Part shown: positions 50,573-59,736 of the stretch, in pieces | How the letters are laid out: the number at the start of each line of letters is the position of its first letter | How positions within the stretch are numbered: position 1 is the first letter of the stretch | From: Desulfosoma sp. | GTDB taxonomy: Bacteria; Desulfobacterota; Syntrophobacteria; Syntrophobacterales; DSM-9756 | Reading direction: 5' to 3' | Length of the DNA: 64,000 bases | Assembly: GCA_037481875.1 (NCBI GenBank) | Contig: JBBFKY010000011.1 | Location: forward strand, 1-64,000 | Translations under genes and position numbers: made by a program | The notes under the pieces: model-generated | Databases searched by the model: none | What the model was told of the DNA's origin: nothing | What the model saw: the letters and a program-made list of their open reading frames with translations, nothing else

Positions 50573-52399
50573 TCAAGACACGACAAGGCGGGTACCGAGA
50601 AGGTCCTCGTTTACATCCTCCGGTGATGTCTTTTCCAAAGCGGTTTCAGCCAGAGAGCTCTCTTGGAGCGCTTCAGCCTTCTCGGGAAGGAAAAAGTTTT
50701 CCACCTTGTCCTGAAGAACTTCCAGCAGGGGCATGAGCGTGTTGCGGTCGATGGCGGAAACCGCGACGGCATCATAACGGCGCAGGGCCCTGGCCACAGT
50801 TTCGGAATCCACTTTGTCTATCTTGTTAAAGACCAGTACCGTGGGTTTGCGATCCAGTCCCAGTTTTTCCAAGATCACGGCGACGGATGCCATCTGTTCT
50901 TCGTAGTGCGGATTGCTGAGATCCACCACGTGCAGCAGAAGATCGGCGTCGTTGAGTTCTTCCAAAGTAGCGGCGAAGGCATCCAAAAGGTTTTGGGGCA
51001 AGTTGCGAATGAATCCCACAGTATCAGTCACGATAACTTCCATGTCCCGAGGAAAGCGAAGGCGTCGAGTCGTCGGATCCAGGGTGGCAAACAGTTGATC
51101 TTCAGCCCAGACACGGCTGTGGGTCAGAGTGTTGAGAAGGGTGGATTTTCCCGCATTGGTGTAGCCCACGATCGAGAGAATGGGAAGGGTTTGCCGCAAC
51201 CGCTTGGCTCTGCGTTGGGACCGATCCTGACGCACTTGTTGCAGTTGCCGTTCCAGATGGGCGATACGGTCCTTGATACGACGGCGGTTGATTTCCAGTT
51301 TCGTTTCTCCGGGACCTCGCACGCCGATACCGCCCCTGAGGCGCGACAAGGCGTCGTCTTTCACGCCTAACCGAGGCAACAGGTACTTCAGTTGAGCGAT
51401 TTCCACCTGAAGCTTTCCTTCTCGGCTCTGAGCACGCTGTGCGAAGATATCCAGAATCAATTGGGTTCGGTCGATGACACGGAGCTCGGTCGTGTCCGTA
51501 ATGGATCGAATCTGGGATGGGTTGAGATCCTGATCGAAAATCAACAGGTCCACACCACATTGCAAGGCACGAACGATGATCTCACTGAGTTTACCCTTAC
51601 CGATAAGATACTTGGGGTTGGCTTGGCGTTGCCGCTGAATGATCGTGTCGGCCACACTGATACCGGCACTGCGTGCCAATTCCTTTAGTTCCGCCAGAGA
51701 CGCTTCGGCGGCTTCCCTTTCTTCGGTGGTGACACTTACGAGAATCGCCCGATCCTTGGCATCTTCCGCTGCTAGGGACCGGCGTCCCCGATCCAGTTCC
51801 TCTTCCAGGGACTGGACGAATTCCAGAAAGTCCAAAGCCGGTTCCGAGCATGGAACGGGCGGCAGGACACGCCATGCCCCTTGAATCCGGCTGGAATTGG
51901 GCAAAATATGGGCTATTTCCAAATCCTTGGCGCCCCCGTGCACGTCCACGCGAATGACCCCGATGCAGTCCAAGCGCAAAAAGATAAGGTCCATGAGATC
52001 GTCTTGGGTGAGGGGTTCTTCCTTCAAATGAGTATGGACGAATCGAAGCCCTCGAAGCCTCCATCGACCGGCTCGAGACTTGGGAAGGTCAGGAATGAAA
52101 AGGGATCGAGACCCTCCCACTAGGACCATTTCCACGGCGCCGTCTCGGCCGAGCATGACACCGATTTGACGGCCGCTTTCAAAAGAAAGGCGTGCCAAAT
52201 CCCGAGCCAAGTCGGGAGAAACCACGTCTCGGGGTAGGGATCTTCGGCGAGTGAGATTTTCCAGGCGCTTGCGCACCTGTTTCTTCAGACCTGTGATATC
52301 TCCGTAAACCTTTGAGATGGCAAGACCTCCATAGAAAGAGTGCCCCCTCGGCGGCCGAAACCGCCGAGGATTCATTTCTTGAAGCCAATCTGTGAACAT
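50573..52399 (-). CDS. hflX: GTPase HflX
   Basis: HflX splits stalled or heat-damaged ribosomes. The N-terminal domain has LIGKGKLSEI and DQDLNPSQIRSITD-type blocks with RGGIGVRGPGETKLEIN. The G domain starts SIVGYTNAGKSTLLNTLT and continues DTVGFIRNLPQNLLDAF and VFNKIDKVD. It is about 580-608 residues, long because of an N-terminal extension typical of this phylum. The start is unresolved: ATG 52399 and ATG 52375 lack a ribosome site, whereas an excellent GGAGG lies 7 nt before an in-frame ATC at 52318 (ISKVYGDITGLK). Confidence 0.92.
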   Translation of the reverse strand: MFTDWLQEMNPRRFRPPRGHSFYGGLAISKVYGDITGLKKQVRKRLENLTRRRSLPRDVVSPDLARDLARLSFESGRQIGVMLGRDGAVEMVLVGGSRSLFIPDLPKSRAGRWRLRGLRFVHTHLKEEPLTQDDLMDLIFLRLDCIGVIRVDVHGGAKDLEIAHILPNSSRIQGAWRVLPPVPCSEPALDFLEFVQSLEEELDRGRRSLAAEDAKDRAILVSVTTEEREAAEASLAELKELARSAGISVADTIIQRQRQANPKYLIGKGKLSEIIVRALQCGVDLLIFDQDLNPSQIRSITDTTELRVIDRTQLILDIFAQRAQSREGKLQVEIAQLKYLLPRLGVKDDALSRLRGGIGVRGPGETKLEINRRRIKDRIAHLERQLQQVRQDRSQRRAKRLRQTLPILSIVGYTNAGKSTLLNTLTHSRVWAEDQLFATLDPTTRRLRFPRDMEVIVTDTVGFIRNLPQNLLDAFAATLEELNDADLLLHVVDLSNPHYEEQMASVAVILEKLGLDRKPTVLVFNKIDKVDSETVARALRRYDAVAVSAIDRNTLMPLLEVLQDKVENFFLPEKAEALQESSLAETALEKTSPEDVNEDLLGTRLVVS

Positions 52400-52489
52400 G
52401 AGGGATTTTAAACCACAAAAATTATAAACCGACTGCGAAAAAGAAAAAACATTTTGGGAGCGAGACGGCACGGGTGGATCGGAGACATC

Positions 52490-53863
52490 TCAGGCTTGGT
52501 ACGGATTCCGGCGATCCAGCAAGCGCACGGCTTTTCCGTCAGTCTGAGGCAGGCCGTGGGGTTCCACCAGACGCACTTCGGGAGTGACCAGCAGTTCGCT
52601 CTTAAGCTCCTTGGTGATTTTCTTTTGAATCCTTTGCAGGTGTCGCATGTCTTCCACAAAGATTTTGTCCGTCACTTCCACTTCCACGGTCATGACATCC
52701 ACATTGTTCTGACGATCCAGAAGGATGCGGTAGTTGTTGCCCACTTCAGGAATGCCCATGAGTACTTGTTCCACCTGCACGGGGAAAATATTGACCCCTT
52801 TGAGGATGAACATGTCGTCCGAACGTCCCTGAATCCGGTCCAAACGCCTGTGGACTCGGCCGCAGGGACAGTCTTCCGGAAGGATACGGCTCAGGTCTTT
52901 GGTACGATATCGAATCAGGGGCATACCTTCTCGGGTAAGGGTGGTGAGGACCAGCTCACCCAATTGGCCCTCCGGAACGGGATCCAGGGTTTTGGGATCC
53001 AAGACTTCCACCAGGTAAGCGTCTTCCCAAATATGCAATCCGTTTTGATAGACACACTCAAAGGCGACGCCGGGACCGTTCATTTCCGACAGCCCGTAGC
53101 TGTTGAAAACCTTCACACCATAAAATTCTTCGACACGGCGACGCACTTCTTGGGAATAAGGTTCCGCTCCAAGATAGGCGATCCGAAGCTGGAGATCCCT
53201 TTTGGGATCCACGCCCATTTCCGTCATGACGTCCATGAGGCGCATGGCATAGCTGGGAATGATGTGCATGACGGTGGTGGAAAAATCGCGCATGAGCTGA
53301 ATCTGGCGTTTGCTGTTACCCGCACCGGAAGGAATGGTCAGAAGACCCAGGCGCTCCGCCCCGTAATGAAAACCAAGTCCACCGGTAAAAAGCCCGTACC
53401 CGGAAAGGTTTTGAAAAACGTCACCCGGGCGGGCTCCCGTCATGAAAAGACATCGGGCCATAAGTTCAGCCCAAGTGTCCACATCCTTCTGCGTGTAAAA
53501 AACGGCCGTGGCCTGTCCTGTGGTCCCGGAAGAGACGTGCAAGCGCACCAGTCGATCCTTGGGAACACACAAGAAACCGTAGGGATAGGCTCGGCGAAGA
53601 TCGTCCTTCGTGGTCATGGGCAGATGCCGTACGTCGGCCAGCGAACGCACTCGGCGCCATGGCGCCGAGCCCAGCACTTCGGCATAGAAAGGCGCTTTGA
53701 CGGCTCGTCGCAGGGTTTCTTTCAAGCGTTTGAGCTGAAGTTCTTCCAAAGCCTTTCGAGAAAGGGTTTCCATTTTGGGGTTCCAGCAATCCGTAAAAGG
53801 GGCGTCCCCATGGGTTGTCCCTTTTGATAAAGATTCTGCTTTCGTGGTCATGTTCGTTTCCAT
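52490..53863 (-). CDS. Phenylacetate-CoA ligase-type acyl-CoA synthetase
   Basis: The 457-residue adenylate-forming enzyme shows LHVSSGTTGQATAVFYTQKD (phosphate loop), NSYGLSEMNGPGVAFEC, RYRTKDLSRIL and GRSDDMFILKGVNIFPVQVEQVL, all characteristic of PaaK. PaaK activates phenylacetate; in anaerobes close relatives act in aromatic amino acid breakdown and other aryl or short acids. No phenylacetate pathway genes are next to it, so the substrate is unknown. Confidence 0.9.
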   Translation of the reverse strand: METNMTTKAESLSKGTTHGDAPFTDCWNPKMETLSRKALEELQLKRLKETLRRAVKAPFYAEVLGSAPWRRVRSLADVRHLPMTTKDDLRRAYPYGFLCVPKDRLVRLHVSSGTTGQATAVFYTQKDVDTWAELMARCLFMTGARPGDVFQNLSGYGLFTGGLGFHYGAERLGLLTIPSGAGNSKRQIQLMRDFSTTVMHIIPSYAMRLMDVMTEMGVDPKRDLQLRIAYLGAEPYSQEVRRRVEEFYGVKVFNSYGLSEMNGPGVAFECVYQNGLHIWEDAYLVEVLDPKTLDPVPEGQLGELVLTTLTREGMPLIRYRTKDLSRILPEDCPCGRVHRRLDRIQGRSDDMFILKGVNIFPVQVEQVLMGIPEVGNNYRILLDRQNNVDVMTVEVEVTDKIFVEDMRHLQRIQKKITKELKSELLVTPEVRLVEPHGLPQTDGKAVRLLDRRNPYQA

Positions 53864-53908
53864 CTCGATGCCTAGGGAAAGATTTCGGTTTTCTCTTTGG
53901 AGGTCTTC

Positions 53909-55258
53909 CTACACGGGCATATCTTGAACGGCCAAATCTTCAAAGCGAGTGTAACTGTTAATAAAGGCCAATCTGACTCGGCCTGTGGGACCGTTTCGTT
54001 GTTTGCTCACGTGAATTTCCGCCGTGCCCTTGTCCTTGCTTTCCGGATTGTAGACTTCGTCCCGATAAATGAAGACAATGACGTCGGCGTCTTGTTCTAT
54101 GGCTCCGGATTCCCTCAAATCCGCCAACTGCGGCCTCTTGTCGTGGCGTTCTTCCACCTTGCGGTTCAGCTGGGACAAAGCCACAACAGGAATGTTCAAT
54201 TCTTTGGCCAGAGCCTTAAGCGATCGAGAAATATCGGAAATTTCCAGTTCACGCCGCTCCGCCTGTTCACGACTGCGCATCAACTGTAAGTAATCCACAA
54301 CCACCAGGCCGATGTTGTGTTCCGTCTTGAGGCGTCGAGCTTTAGCGCGAAGTTCCAGAGTGGAGATGGCCGGTGTGTCGTCGACGTAAATCGGAGCGTC
54401 CATAAAGGAGCCGGCGGCGGAAAGCAGCTTGACGATGTCGTTTTGGCTGAGAAAGCCCGTGCGCACCTTTTGCGAATCCACACGGGCCTCCGCGCACAGC
54501 AACCTCATCGCCAGCTGTTCCTTGCTCATTTCTAAAGAAAAGAACGCACACGGCACACCGCTTTTCATGGCGGCGTTCCGGACGATGTTCAGCGCAAAAG
54601 CGGTCTTTCCCATGCTGGGTCGAGCCGCGATGATGATGAGATCCGATGGTTGCAATCCTGAGGTGATCTTGTCGAGGTCTGTAAAGTGCGTGGGCACTCC
54701 CGTCACCATGTCCCGGCGTTCCTGAAGCGCCTCGATGGTTCCGATGCTTTGCTTGACCACGTCTTTGATGAGGGCGTAGGAGCTGCGAATACGCCGTTCC
54801 GTGATGGCAAAGATGGCGGCTTCGGCACGGTCCAGGATTTCGTCCGCATTTTTGCCCGCGCCGTAGCACCAGGACATGATTTCCCCAGAGACCTGAATAA
54901 GACGCCGGAGAATGGCCTTTTCACTAACAATCTTGGCATAGGCGGCCACATTGGCCGCTGAGGGGACCAAGGCCGTCAGGGAGGCCAGATAGGCGGCTCC
55001 ACCGACGGCGTCCAGTTTGTCTTTCTGTTCAAGAAAATCGGCGACGGTAACCAGATCGATGGGTTCGTTGCGCTCAAACAGTTCTTGAATGGCTTGAAAG
55101 ATCACCCGATGAGCGTCCCGATAGAACTCATCCCCACGAAGAATTTCCAAAGCGGCCGGTACGCCGCTGTTGTCCACCAGAAGCCCACCTATCAAAGACT
55201 GTTCGGCTTCGATTTGATGAGGAGGGATTCTCTTGAGCTCGTCGGAGAGCCCTTCCAT
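53909..55258 (-). CDS. dnaB: Replicative DNA helicase DnaB
   Basis: The 449-residue product has the N-terminal DnaB domain (PPHQIEAEQSLIGGLLVDN) and the RecA-like domain with Walker A ARPSMGKTAFALN, VVVDYLQLM (Walker B) and DLRESGAIEQDADVI. No intein interrupts it. It follows rplI after 3 bp, the classic S6-S18-L9-DnaB cluster. Confidence 0.97.
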   Translation of the reverse strand: MEGLSDELKRIPPHQIEAEQSLIGGLLVDNSGVPAALEILRGDEFYRDAHRVIFQAIQELFERNEPIDLVTVADFLEQKDKLDAVGGAAYLASLTALVPSAANVAAYAKIVSEKAILRRLIQVSGEIMSWCYGAGKNADEILDRAEAAIFAITERRIRSSYALIKDVVKQSIGTIEALQERRDMVTGVPTHFTDLDKITSGLQPSDLIIIAARPSMGKTAFALNIVRNAAMKSGVPCAFFSLEMSKEQLAMRLLCAEARVDSQKVRTGFLSQNDIVKLLSAAGSFMDAPIYVDDTPAISTLELRAKARRLKTEHNIGLVVVDYLQLMRSREQAERRELEISDISRSLKALAKELNIPVVALSQLNRKVEERHDKRPQLADLRESGAIEQDADVIVFIYRDEVYNPESKDKGTAEIHVSKQRNGPTGRVRLAFINSYTRFEDLAVQDMPV

Positions 55259-55261
55259 GCA

Positions 55262-55708
55262 TTATTCTTCCTTGGTCACCACAACCGTGATGTTCGCCGT
55301 AATGTCCGCGTCCACCTTGATGGGCACGGTACACTCGCCCAACTGTTTAATGGGCTGATCCAAAAGAATAAAGCGCTTGTCCAGGTCGATACCTTTCTGT
55401 TGCAAGGCTTTTTGAATGTCCGTGATGCTGACGGATCCGTAGAGCTTATCTTCTTCGATGACTTTCCGCGCAAAAGTAAGGGTTGTCTCATTGAGTTTTT
55501 CCGCCAGAGAAAGCATCTGACGTCGAACTTTTTCTTTCTTTTGTGCCAAAACGCGTTTGTGGTGTTCCAGTTCGCGAATTTTCGAGCTGGAAGCTTCAAG
55601 GGCCAAGCCCTTAGGCAACAGGTAATTACGACCGTAGCCCGGAGCCACCTTGACGACGTCTCCGATTTGTCCCAAATTCGGAATGTTTTCCGTAAGAATC
55701 ACTTTCAT
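55262..55708 (-). CDS. rplI: 50S ribosomal protein L9
   Basis: The 148 residues begin MKVILTENIPNLGQIGDVVKVAPGYGRNYLLPKGLAL-type sequence (as VKVAPGYGRNYLLPKG), the L9 N-terminal domain, followed by the long helix and the C-terminal rRNA-binding domain. Confidence 0.97.
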   Translation of the reverse strand: MKVILTENIPNLGQIGDVVKVAPGYGRNYLLPKGLALEASSSKIRELEHHKRVLAQKKEKVRRQMLSLAEKLNETTLTFARKVIEEDKLYGSVSITDIQKALQQKGIDLDKRFILLDQPIKQLGECTVPIKVDADITANITVVVTKEE

Positions 55709-55768
55709 TGTCCACTCCTTGATACCCTGATCCGCCGATCCTCAAGTCCGCAAAGGTTCGAACCCATG

Positions 55769-56761
55769 TCACGACGGTGAAAGAACATCGGCTTTCTTTT
55801 TCAATCGCCGAAAATCAAACCAGGTGTCAAAAAACCCCATAAAAGCCACAGCCAAGCCGACAAACTGCTGGAAAAAAATCAAGGCATAACCGAAGGCCTG
55901 TAAAAAGCTGGGCACCTTCCATCGGCTGAAATAATAAGCGGTGATGGCCACACCTTGTAAAAAGTACACCGCTCCCACAGCGATGACCACATTCGCTCCC
56001 ACCACCTTGGCATTCCATGGGGGGGCCAACATGAGGAACCCTGCGGCGATGACCGCCCAGACCAAGGGTTCAGGAGCACTCCATACAAACCAGGCAGGCC
56101 AAGGCGGCATCGGCACACCTCGAAGGTAAAGTATGCGACGTGTCACAGACAGAATCAGCCAAGCGCAGATGATGGTCGTAGCCACGGCCACACCCGGAAA
56201 GAGACGGGCCAGAACGGTCACCCAGACGTTCCATTCCACAGGTAAATCCGAGCCTTCTAACCCTTCGGGAGCCGTTTCCGTCCAGACCGAGAGCATAAGG
56301 GTACGCAGCTGGGTTTCCAGATGTTCCCAGAGACCGCCTTCGGCCTGACCGTGCGTCCACCAGAACATGAAAGCTCCAAAGGCACAAACCTTTATAACGG
56401 CATCGGCCACAGTGCGCGTCATGGACCATCCTTTGCGCATACCGTGTCCCAAAAAGGTGCCCAGCAGAAGCAGTTCCAGGAAATATACGAACGCTTGAGG
56501 CGCCTTGAGAAGCAGGGACAAGGTTCCTCCTACCAGGGCGGATCCCCCGGGCACCAAGTACCCTAGAGGGATTCCCCACCGGTAGACACCGATCAAGGAA
56601 GGCACCGGAACGATCATCGTCGCCGCAATGCCGCTGATGGGGATCAGAACCAAAACCACAAACATCCCCACGCTCACACCAATCCCGACGGCGAGTTCCC
56701 TCATGACCGTCGTGAGGGCACCGTGCCCTGTTCCCTGGGACCGCTCCATGTCCATCGTCAT
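55769..56761 (-). CDS. DUF2232 (YybS-type) membrane protein
   Basis: A 330-residue hydrophobic protein with about eight helices. It lies between rpsR and rplI, where DUF2232 proteins are often found. Typical features are VLVLIPISG near the start and the end block IFFQQFVGLAVAFMGFFDTWFDFRRL. Function unknown. Confidence 0.85.
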   Translation of the reverse strand: MTMDMERSQGTGHGALTTVMRELAVGIGVSVGMFVVLVLIPISGIAATMIVPVPSLIGVYRWGIPLGYLVPGGSALVGGTLSLLLKAPQAFVYFLELLLLGTFLGHGMRKGWSMTRTVADAVIKVCAFGAFMFWWTHGQAEGGLWEHLETQLRTLMLSVWTETAPEGLEGSDLPVEWNVWVTVLARLFPGVAVATTIICAWLILSVTRRILYLRGVPMPPWPAWFVWSAPEPLVWAVIAAGFLMLAPPWNAKVVGANVVIAVGAVYFLQGVAITAYYFSRWKVPSFLQAFGYALIFFQQFVGLAVAFMGFFDTWFDFRRLKKKADVLSPS

Positions 56762-56801
56762 GTCCGGCGGCCTCCGCCGTCCTACGAGTCAGCGCCGCCT
56801 T

Positions 56802-57053
56802 TTAGATGGAATGATCCACCGTGTACGGCAGAAGGGCCATCTGGCGAGCGCGCTTGATGGCCAGGGTCAATTCTCGCTGATGTTTAGCACAGTTGTCCGA
56901 AATACGCCGTGGAATAATCTTGCCCCGCTCGGTAAGAAAATAGCGAAGCATTTTCGCGTCTTTGTAATCGATATGCAGGCTGGCGTCCGCGCAGAACCGG
57001 CACACACGACGGCGTCGAAAAACCCTTCTCCTTCGTTTTCTCTTAACGACCAC
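56802..57053 (-). CDS. rpsR: 30S ribosomal protein S18, cysteine-containing form
   Basis: The 83-residue product starts at GTG with AAAGGAG ahead and contains [29 protein letters not shown]-type sequence (as [15 protein letters not shown]), then [28 protein letters not shown]. The C-x2-C and later C-x2-H suggest the zinc-binding form. Confidence 0.96.
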   Translation of the reverse strand: MVVKRKRRRRVFRRRRVCRFCADASLHIDYKDAKMLRYFLTERGKIIPRRISDNCAKHQRELTLAIKRARQMALLPYTVDHSI

Positions 57054-57110
57054 TTTGTACTCCTTTTTTCACCAAACCTTCATTATCCGAAACGATCCCA
57101 AGACCAATCC

Positions 57111-57545
57111 TTAGTCTTCGTCCTCGCCTTCTTCTTCGTCTTCCTCTTCTTCCTCACTCGAGGCGGCAAACCGAGGCGCTGTTTCATCTTCATCGTCGGC
57201 CGGAGGCATCCGCACAGGGCGCTGGCGATCCTTTTCCTTTTCAGGATCAAACGCATCGTCCAGCTTCACCGTGATGAACTTGAGCACCCGTTCATCAATG
57301 CGCATGGTGCGTTCCAACTCGGCGATCAGGTCCGGCCCTGAGGCGAATTCCATGAGCACGTAATAGCCGTAGGTTTTCTTTTTGACCGGATAGGCCAGCT
57401 TCTTTTTGCCCCAAGGCGTGTAGGTGAGCACGGTGCCACCTCCCGATTCCACGACCCCGCGAAACTTTTGGGACACGCTTTGGTAGGCGTCTTCGGGAAG
57501 ATCGGGGTCCACAATGAAAAACGACTCGTACTTGCGCAATGCCAT
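57111..57545 (-). CDS. rpsF: 30S ribosomal protein S6 with acidic tail
   Basis: S6 core: RKYESFFIVDPDLPEDAYQ, TYTPWGKKKLAYPVKKKTYGYYVLMEF (as KKKLAYPVKKKTYGYYV). A long C-terminal tail after about residue 105 is made of Glu and Asp. AAAGGAGG precedes the ATG. First gene of the S6-S18-DUF2232-L9-DnaB cluster. Confidence 0.96.
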   Translation of the reverse strand: MALRKYESFFIVDPDLPEDAYQSVSQKFRGVVESGGGTVLTYTPWGKKKLAYPVKKKTYGYYVLMEFASGPDLIAELERTMRIDERVLKFITVKLDDAFDPEKEKDRQRPVRMPPADDEDETAPRFAASSEEEEEDEEEGEDED

Positions 57546-57647
57546 GAAGAAAATCCTCCTTTCGGGTTTTCAGCCCCGCCTTTTTGTGCGGAGCAAGGAG
57601 TAAGGTGATTGAGAACTGCTTCGAGTACCACAGGGGGCGAAAAGGCG

Positions 57648-58028
57648 TCAAGGTCTTTGCGTGCCCTTTGGGGGTTGCGCGGCTTCGTTTTTCTGAGAAT
57701 GAGGGGAGCTGTCTCGTTGAGGGGGAGTGAATCGAACCACAATTTCGTCTTCCCGAATAAGATCCAAATTCTGTCGCAGATACCGTTCCGCGTAAAGGGG
57801 ATCTTCCTTGAATTTTTGGGTCTGAAGATAGAGCTTTTGCACCTCCTTGCGCAATTGAGTGACCTTTTCCTCCAAAACGGCCACTTGACGGCGCTTGTTT
57901 TGGTAGCCTTGAAGACCCTTTGAAGAGAAAAAAACAGCTCGAAAGAGCAAAAGATCCATGGCCGCCAGAAACACAACCAATGCGATCGTTCCCCATCGTC
58001 CTATCAGTTCATGCCAGTCCCATTTCAT
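57648..58028 (-). CDS. Septum formation initiator-type protein (FtsB/DivIC-like)
   Basis: A 126-residue protein with one N-terminal membrane helix (ALVVFLAAMDLLLF), a coiled coil (about 40-75) and the conserved DPLYAERYLRQNLDLIREDEIVV segment (as AERYLRQNLDLI). FtsB/DivIC proteins belong to the divisome. The tail is Ser/Gln/Pro-rich. Confidence 0.85.
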   Translation of the reverse strand: MKWDWHELIGRWGTIALVVFLAAMDLLLFRAVFFSSKGLQGYQNKRRQVAVLEEKVTQLRKEVQKLYLQTQKFKEDPLYAERYLRQNLDLIREDEIVVRFTPPQRDSSPHSQKNEAAQPPKGTQRP

Positions 58029-58034
58029 GATCCT

Positions 58035-59645
58035 TTACCCCATGGCTCTTGGATGAATGGACACAGAAGGAAAAAGCTTGGGATCCGTGTGGGGTAAAAA
58101 GGTCGCTCCACGAAATTCGTTCATCAGTTCCAGATTCACGTTGAGTTCCACATAGGTGATGCGCTGGCGCACCGCGTCCATATCGGCGAGAAGGCTGCGA
58201 TCCAACAGGGTCATGGCGGCTCCGCGTCCCGCCGTGTTTCCGAGTCCCTGGTAGGTTTCCAGAGGAAGGTCGGGCAACATGCCGATGCGAATGGCCATTA
58301 CGGGATCGATATGGCTACCAAAGGTCCCCGCCACGAAAAACCGCCGAATGTCGTGAACACTCAGCCCCACCTTGCGTGTGATGATGTGCAATATGGTGTA
58401 CATGGCCGCTTTGGACTTGAGAAGAATGCCGATGTCGATCTCGGAGACCATGAGATCCAGGCCGTCGGCTGTTTCCTGAGCCCATGCCACCACGTAAGCA
58501 GGTCCGTTTTCGACGCTGACGATTCTTGGGTTTGAAACCTTTGTGTTGATTTTTCCCTGAATCGTGAGGATTCCGGCCATGAACATTTCGGCCACGAGAT
58601 CAATAAGACCGGAGCCGCAGAGGCCTCTGGGCTTTTCTTCCCCCAAAACATGGTACGTGAGTTCCAAGCTCTCGGGATCGATACGGACTTGATCGATGGC
58701 TCCAGGCTGCGCCATCATGCCTCGTTCCACCACACCCCCTTCCAAAGCAGGCCCCGCGGCACCGGCGCAGGCCACAAGCCAATCCTTGTTACCCAGAACC
58801 ACCTCCGCATTGGTTCCCACGTCCACAAGAAGGCAGATCTCTTCAGTGCGGTGCATGCCACTGGCCAGAATACCCGCGATGAGATCGCCTCCGAAATAGG
58901 ACCCCACATTGGGAAACACCACGAGAATTCCCCTAGGATGCATGGCCATCTGCAGGTCCGTTCCATGGAACACGGGAAAGGTGTTGGCCACGGGAATGTA
59001 GGGTTCCTTACAGAGGCGGGATGGGTCCAGCCCTAAAAAGAAATGGGTCATGGTGGTGTTGCCCGCCACGGTCAGAGCATAGATTTGAGAAACATGAAAT
59101 CCATGCTTTTGAGCCAGAAGGGAAAGGGTGTCGTTCAGGGTGGATCGCAAAAGGTGATGCATGAAGGCCAGCTTGTCTGGAGTGGCCGCGTAGAGGATAC
59201 GTGTGAGAATGTCTTCTCCGTAAGGGATTTGGGGATTGGGCACAGAAAGCCGGTCCAAAAGTTTTCCTGTGACAAGGTCCACCAGGTAAAAGGCGATTTG
59301 TGTCGTACCCAAATCCACGGCCACGCCGAGAAGAGGGCTGTCGTCGGATCCGGCAAAAAGCTCCGTGAGTTCCCAAGCATCGCCAGTAAAACTCAAAATG
59401 GCCGTCGCGGTAAAATTTCCTTCACGAAAACGGCCGGCGTAGGTTCCCAATTCCTGAGGGGGTATTCGAAGAGGATCGTAGCCCTGTTGTCGAAGAGCGC
59501 GACGCAATCGGTCCAAATCCGCCGTATTGTCCGCCAAGGAAGGCGCCGAAGTGTGGACCACACGGCGCACCACCAAGGGATCCAATCGAAGCCAGTCGGC
59601 TATGATATCTTCGTGCGGCATGGATTCGTGCATGCTCTCCCTCAC
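58035..59645 (-). CDS. RACo-type ASKHA ATPase lacking the ferredoxin domain
   Basis: RACo proteins reactivate corrinoid iron-sulfur proteins using ATP and a 2Fe-2S cluster. The 536-residue product begins with a linker domain (about 1-100) and then carries the ASKHA core: LGVAVDLGTTQIAFYLVDL, GEDILTRI, YALTVAGNTTMTHFFLGLDP, VDVGTNAEVVLGN, GPALEGG, and RGLCGSGLIDLVAEM. The usual N-terminal ferredoxin (four cysteines) is absent, and the adjacent upstream 90 bp do not encode it. Starts at 59645 (GTG), 59633 or 59621 are possible. Confidence 0.88.
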   Translation of the reverse strand: MRESMHESMPHEDIIADWLRLDPLVVRRVVHTSAPSLADNTADLDRLRRALRQQGYDPLRIPPQELGTYAGRFREGNFTATAILSFTGDAWELTELFAGSDDSPLLGVAVDLGTTQIAFYLVDLVTGKLLDRLSVPNPQIPYGEDILTRILYAATPDKLAFMHHLLRSTLNDTLSLLAQKHGFHVSQIYALTVAGNTTMTHFFLGLDPSRLCKEPYIPVANTFPVFHGTDLQMAMHPRGILVVFPNVGSYFGGDLIAGILASGMHRTEEICLLVDVGTNAEVVLGNKDWLVACAGAAGPALEGGVVERGMMAQPGAIDQVRIDPESLELTYHVLGEEKPRGLCGSGLIDLVAEMFMAGILTIQGKINTKVSNPRIVSVENGPAYVVAWAQETADGLDLMVSEIDIGILLKSKAAMYTILHIITRKVGLSVHDIRRFFVAGTFGSHIDPVMAIRIGMLPDLPLETYQGLGNTAGRGAAMTLLDRSLLADMDAVRQRITYVELNVNLELMNEFRGATFLPHTDPKLFPSVSIHPRAMG

Positions 59646-59736
59646 TGTCCTTTAAATCATGGCCTGATGGAGCAAGGGGCCTTTAAAGCGTAGAAGTTTT
59701 TTCCGCCACGCGTCCTAGCAAAGTCTTCGGTCGTCT

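Noticed and set aside
52454-53827. A 457-codon plus-strand frame
   Set aside because: It is antisense to the phenylacetate-CoA ligase gene, which has all adenylation motifs.
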